A program made the translations under genes and the position numbers. A model generated the notes under the pieces. The model was not told the DNA's origin and did no database searches. It saw nothing but the letters and a program-made list of their open reading frames with translations. This document shows, piece after piece, positions 13,528 through 16,581 of a stretch of DNA of 16,581 bases. The DNA lies in assembly GCA_002407845.1 (NCBI GenBank), contig DHPK01000031.1, positions 27,805-44,385 on the forward strand, given 5' to 3'. The stretch comes from Leptolinea sp. UBA5366 (GTDB lineage: Bacteria > Chloroflexota > Anaerolineae > Anaerolineales > Anaerolineaceae). The stretch's first letter is position 1; every line of letters begins with the position of its first letter.

Positions 13528-13780
13528 GGGATCGGTTGCCCTGTGATGCCTGATCGTCTGCTCATCGGTTTCGGATAGGCGCTGCTTCTTTACCTTCAGC
13601 TGTGCTGATCAGGGTGGCAGGATGTTTGAACCTGGACGATGGAAAAAACTCAACGATTTAGATACTGCTTTGTACGAGTCTCTCAGCACGCCGATTCAAA
13701 ACTCTTATGAATGAGATTAACCAAAGCTGCTGAACAGTGACTTCTTGATGAAAATTCTTCGGAATAAAATTCAAAGTAAT
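13528..13780. other. Gene-free intergenic stretch
   Basis: This is part of the 422-nt gap between the ANTAR regulator and the 5'-nucleotidase. The longest plausible plus-strand frame runs from about 13543 to 13712 (about 55 codons, with an internal ATG at 13621). It has no Shine-Dalgarno site at useful spacing and no family I recognise. I see no RNA gene, repeat array or mobile-element end. It may hold a decayed gene remnant. Confidence 0.4.
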
Positions 13781-13783
13781 AAA

Positions 13784-13817
13784 AAAAGGACTGCCTGTAA
13801 GTTTAGGCAGTCCTTTT
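13784..13817 (-). terminator. Rho-independent terminator of the 5'-nucleotidase gene
   Basis: GGACTGCC (13788-13795) pairs with GGCAGTCC (13806-13813), extended by AAAA/TTTT. Read on the minus strand, the hairpin starts 21 nt after the nucleotidase stop codon and ends in a run of seven T (complement of 13781-13787). The four T on the plus side make it potentially bidirectional. Confidence 0.85.
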
Positions 13818-13838
13818 CAGTAAATCTGAATTCAGCTG

Positions 13839-15407
13839 TTATTGACCGAGTGCAGTGATGCGTCCGTCAATTTCGCTTCCGGCGGTTCCATAAACTTCGA
13901 GGTAATCTGCCAGAATTTCATCGAAGGCAGAGAACTCGCCAACCAGCTTGTTGTCGGCGAACATGGTGTATTGATCCCCGCCAATTGCCATAAAGTTGTT
14001 GGTTGCCAGTAGGTAGGTTCCTGCGGGGTCGACCGGTGCGCCGTCGATTGTCAATTCGGTGACACGGCTGCCGGCTGCCTGAGCAGGATCAAAAACGACT
14101 CTCATACCGGCAATCTGCGGGAAGGCGCCTTTGAGTTCGGGATAGTCGGTCAAACCATTTTCCATCGCGTCGATCAGATCCTGACCGGTTGATTCGATGG
14201 TGACGACATAGTTTCCGAAGGGGAAGGTCGTGATGACCTGTCCAAGCGTGATGTCTCCAGCCGGGATTGAGGCGCGGATTCCGCCGCCGTTGGTGATCGC
14301 GACATCTGCGCCGGTTGCGGTCAGCATTGCCTGGGTGATCAGGTTGCCAAGATTGGTTTCCTGTTTGCGGTTCGTCTCTCGTTCGCCGTCCAGATCAACC
14401 TCGGTGCGTCCGATGATTTCTGAGGAGACTTCGCCGATTACGGTATCGATCTGAGTGCCGATCTCAAGAACGCCGGCATCCGGTTCGACAGCAAGCATGT
14501 CTTCATAGGTGATCAGCTTGCCGGTCTTCGAAACGATTGACAGACGATCGGTCGCGGCTGCTCCGGCTGCAAAGGTGATGTCAACCCGGTCAATTGAGCG
14601 TCCGTGTTCGCCAGCCTGGATGATCAGCGTGTCGCCGACCAGCATGCCTTCTTCAAGCACTGTATGGCTGTGACCGTCGAGGATCACATCGATTCCCGGG
14701 GCTGCCTGTGCCAGACCTTCGCTGGTGAACTCGCTGCCGCCATCTAGACCGAGATGGGAAAGGCAGACGACCAGATCGACATGCGGCCGCAGAAATTCAG
14801 CCATATATTTTCCGGATTCGTAAGGATCGATGAATGACAATCCTTCGGTGTTTACCGGTGAGCTTTTGTAAAGTGTTTCGGGTGTCGAGACGCCAAACAC
14901 ACCGATTTTCACGCCGCCCTGATTGAGAATGGTATATTCCGGCAGCAGGCTCATCTGTGATTCTGAATAAATGATGTTAGATGACAGGATAGGAAAGTCT
15001 GCCATGTATCCCAGGTCAACCAGTTTCTCATAACCATAGTTGAAGTCGTGATTGCCGGGCGTCATTGCATCATAACCGGCTTCGTTCATCAGCCAGATGA
15101 TTGATTCGCCTTCAAGCAGCGTTGCAATAACCTGCCCATGGGTCGCATCGCCCATGTCAAACAGGAAAACCGGACCTTCAGCTTCCAGCTGCTTTTTGTA
15201 AGCAGCGATTTTAGCGAAACCGATTCGGCCTGTTGTCGCAATTTCACCTTCAGCGACTGAATCAGGCTGGTCTTTGGTATAGCTGTGCAGGTCGTTTGTT
15301 CCTAAAAGTGTCAGCGAAAGGGTGTCCGCTTCCTGAGCAGACACTGACAAAACAGTTGATACAAGCATCGTCAGGACGACCAGGATAGTGATAAGTTTTC
15401 TATTCAT
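13839..15407 (-). CDS. Secreted 5'-nucleotidase / UshA-like metallophosphoesterase
   Basis: A 522-residue exported two-domain hydrolase that removes phosphate from nucleotides or cleaves related phosphodiesters outside the cell, for nucleoside or phosphate salvage. A signal peptide (about 1-24, ending SVSA before Q25) is clear. There is no sortase motif or C-terminal membrane anchor, so it is probably released. The N-terminal metallophosphatase domain has TNDLH (D39, H41), DMGD (D84, D87), GNHD (118-121), H218 and DGHSH (244-248), which together form the two-metal site. The C-terminal substrate domain has ETNLGNLI (350-357), NGGGIR (373-378), FPFGN (395-399) and GGDQY (476-480), where GGDGY is commoner. 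AAGGAG precedes the ATG. It is a single-gene unit with its own terminator. Confidence 0.93.
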   Translation of the reverse strand: MNRKLITILVVLTMLVSTVLSVSAQEADTLSLTLLGTNDLHSYTKDQPDSVAEGEIATTGRIGFAKIAAYKKQLEAEGPVFLFDMGDATHGQVIATLLEGESIIWLMNEAGYDAMTPGNHDFNYGYEKLVDLGYMADFPILSSNIIYSESQMSLLPEYTILNQGGVKIGVFGVSTPETLYKSSPVNTEGLSFIDPYESGKYMAEFLRPHVDLVVCLSHLGLDGGSEFTSEGLAQAAPGIDVILDGHSHTVLEEGMLVGDTLIIQAGEHGRSIDRVDITFAAGAAATDRLSIVSKTGKLITYEDMLAVEPDAGVLEIGTQIDTVIGEVSSEIIGRTEVDLDGERETNRKQETNLGNLITQAMLTATGADVAITNGGGIRASIPAGDITLGQVITTFPFGNYVVTIESTGQDLIDAMENGLTDYPELKGAFPQIAGMRVVFDPAQAAGSRVTELTIDGAPVDPAGTYLLATNNFMAIGGDQYTMFADNKLVGEFSAFDEILADYLEVYGTAGSEIDGRITALGQ

Positions 15408-15494
15408 ATGAAGTTCTCCTTTATTATCAAATGAGGCTGCGATTTGTTGTTGGTCGATACGAAAACATTACAAAACGATAAGCCCTTTTGCTTA

Positions 15495-15500
15495 ATTATA
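15495..15500 (-). promoter_or_regulatory. Likely -10 element for the 5'-nucleotidase gene
   Basis: TATAAT on the minus strand, giving a start near 15488 and a leader of about 80 nt with AAGGAG before the ATG at 15407. The best -35 candidate, TTGAAT, has a long 19-nt spacer. Confidence 0.4.
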
Positions 15501-15602
15501 TTCGATTAGAATAATTGAAATTCAAGAATCTATAAAATAATCGTAAAAGTTTGGCATGCTAAAAAATTGGTTGGACTGCCAGTCAGAGAAATGACTCTAA
15601 GG

Positions 15603-15608
15603 TATAAT
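15603..15608 (+). promoter_or_regulatory. Likely -10 element of a leaderless rarA transcript
   Basis: TATAAT ends 8 nt before the rarA ATG at 15617, so transcription would start at or within about 2 nt of the start codon. There is no Shine-Dalgarno site in between. The -35 zone is weak and holds the small palindrome GACTGCCAGTC (15574-15584). Confidence 0.45.
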
Positions 15609-15616
15609 CCAAATCG

Positions 15617-16581
15617 ATGGATCTTTTCGATTATTCTGAACAGGAAGTAATGGCTCAGGCAGCGCCGCTCGCCGCCAGAATGCGTCCGCGCACACTGGCT
15701 GAATTTGTCGGGCAGGAGCATATTCTGGGCGAGGGAAAACTGCTGCGCCGGGCGATCGAATCTGACCGCCTGTTTTCATCGATCATTTTGTTCGGCCCGC
15801 CCGGAACCGGTAAAACAACGCTGGCTCAATTAATTGCTGCCACGTCCCAAGCGCATTTTGAATCGGTCTCGGCAGTTCTGGCGGGCGTTGCCGATCTGCG
15901 CAAGGTCATTTCTGAGGCAAAAGAGCGGCGCACACTCTATCACAAACGCACGCTGCTGTTCGTCGATGAAGTTCATCGCTGGAATAAAGCGCAGCAGGAC
16001 GCTCTGTTGCCGCATGTTGAAAATGGGCTGATCACGCTGATCGGTGCAACGACTGAGAACCCGTATTTCGAAGTTATTCGGGCGCTGATTTCCCGTTCGC
16101 GGATTTTCGAGCTTCATAGTCTCGATGAGAACGCACTGAGTCTGATCCTTGATCGGGCGCTTTCAGATAAAGAACGCGGATACGGCAGCATGGATATCAG
16201 GCTGGATGATGATGCACGCAGGCTGCTGCTGGATTTGTGCGGCGGCGACGCCCGAAACTTGCTCAATGGGCTTGAACTTGCAGTCATCAGCACTCATCCT
16301 GACACTCACGGGACGATCCATATTACGCTTCAAATCGCCGAAGAGTCCATTCAGCGCCGTGCCTTGCAATACGACAAAAGCGGAGACATGCATTATGACA
16401 CAATCTCTGCATTTATTAAGTCCGTCCGTGGCAGTGACCCGGACGCTGCCCTCTATTGGGGAGCGAAGATGCTGCTGGCAGGCGAAGATCCGCGCTTCAT
16501 TCTGCGCCGGCTGGTGATTTTGGCTAGTGAGGATATCGGGCTGGCGGATCCGCAGGCGCTGCAAGTGGCGACGGCTGCTGT
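15617..16581 (+). CDS. rarA: Replication-associated recombination protein A (RarA/MgsA), 3' end beyond window
   Basis: An AAA+ ATPase of the RarA/MgsA/WRNIP1 family that acts at stalled replication forks. 321 codons are present and open to the edge; full-length proteins have about 430-450. Visible elements are the N-terminal AARMRPRTLAEFVGQEH (19-35), Walker A GPPGTGKT (60-67), Walker B LLFVDEVH (113-120), sensor 1 GATTENP (143-149), an arginine-finger candidate R160 in ISRSR, and sensor 2 GGDARN (209-214). The family-typical region SVRGSDPDAALYW (269-281) and LASEDIGLADP (302-312) follow. The start at 15617 gives MDLFDYSEQ, a common RarA-like N-terminus, though it has no ribosome site. The ATG at 15650, behind AGGAAG, is an alternative that would remove 11 residues. 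Divergent from the nucleotidase gene and not functionally linked to it. Confidence 0.95.
   Translation, partial: MDLFDYSEQEVMAQAAPLAARMRPRTLAEFVGQEHILGEGKLLRRAIESDRLFSSIILFGPPGTGKTTLAQLIAATSQAHFESVSAVLAGVADLRKVISEAKERRTLYHKRTLLFVDEVHRWNKAQQDALLPHVENGLITLIGATTENPYFEVIRALISRSRIFELHSLDENALSLILDRALSDKERGYGSMDIRLDDDARRLLLDLCGGDARNLLNGLELAVISTHPDTHGTIHITLQIAEESIQRRALQYDKSGDMHYDTISAFIKSVRGSDPDAALYWGAKMLLAGEDPRFILRRLVILASEDIGLADPQALQVATAA

Noticed and set aside
1..16581. CRISPR array, tRNA/rRNA genes, insertion sequences, prophage or defence genes
   Set aside because: I found no regularly spaced repeats, no tRNA or rRNA signatures, no transposase or integrase motifs and no terminal repeats with target duplications.

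Overview
The window reads as an ordinary bacterial chromosome segment of roughly balanced base composition, with tightly packed operons and clear AGGAG-type ribosome binding sites. It holds one lipoprotein (lipobox LAGC) and one exported protein with a plain signal peptide. There is no rRNA, tRNA, CRISPR array, insertion sequence or phage gene. The gene set (Opp/Dpp-type ABC importer, sorbitol-dehydrogenase-like enzymes, ANTAR two-component pair, MgtC, RarA) would fit an anaerobic fermenter such as a member of Anaerolineae (Chloroflexota) or a clostridial Firmicute. I cannot decide between these from the sequence alone.

Left part (1-3747, minus strand): a compact four-gene catabolic operon. 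In transcription order it encodes a TIM-barrel sugar isomerase/epimerase, a zinc MDR dehydrogenase, a HUMPS-family protein resembling 3-hexulose-6-phosphate synthase, and a second zinc MDR dehydrogenase. Gaps are 4-6 nt or there is an ATGA overlap. No kinase is visible.

Middle part (3748-11181, plus strand): a 405-nt divergent regulatory region, then a family-5 substrate-binding lipoprotein, a strong terminator-like hairpin, and the rest of an Opp/Dpp-type importer (two permeases, two ATPases). An MgtC-family membrane protein and a short alkaline-phosphatase-superfamily protein follow with no visible terminator between them. The divergent layout suggests the importer feeds the catabolic operon, so the substrate may be a carbohydrate or polyol rather than a peptide.

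Right part (11163-16581): a minus-strand operon encodes a response regulator with two tandem ANTAR RNA-binding domains, a soluble PdtaS/EutW-like histidine kinase and a small membrane protein. It is read from a near-consensus promoter. Next come a 422-nt gap, a secreted 5'-nucleotidase (minus strand), and the start of rarA (plus strand), which runs off the window and looks leaderless.

The most interesting signal joins the middle and right parts. The leader of the substrate-binding protein gene, at 3978-4057, has the layout of an ANTAR antitermination site: a 7-bp hairpin with a six-base loop, an 8-nt linker, then a second six-base-loop hairpin whose 3' arm is also the 5' arm of a terminator. 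Both loops begin AA, but both carry A rather than the G I recall as canonical at loop position 4. The response regulator encoded 8 kb away carries two ANTAR repeats in one chain. A sensory circuit in which this regulator controls the importer by antitermination is a testable inference, not something the sequence proves.
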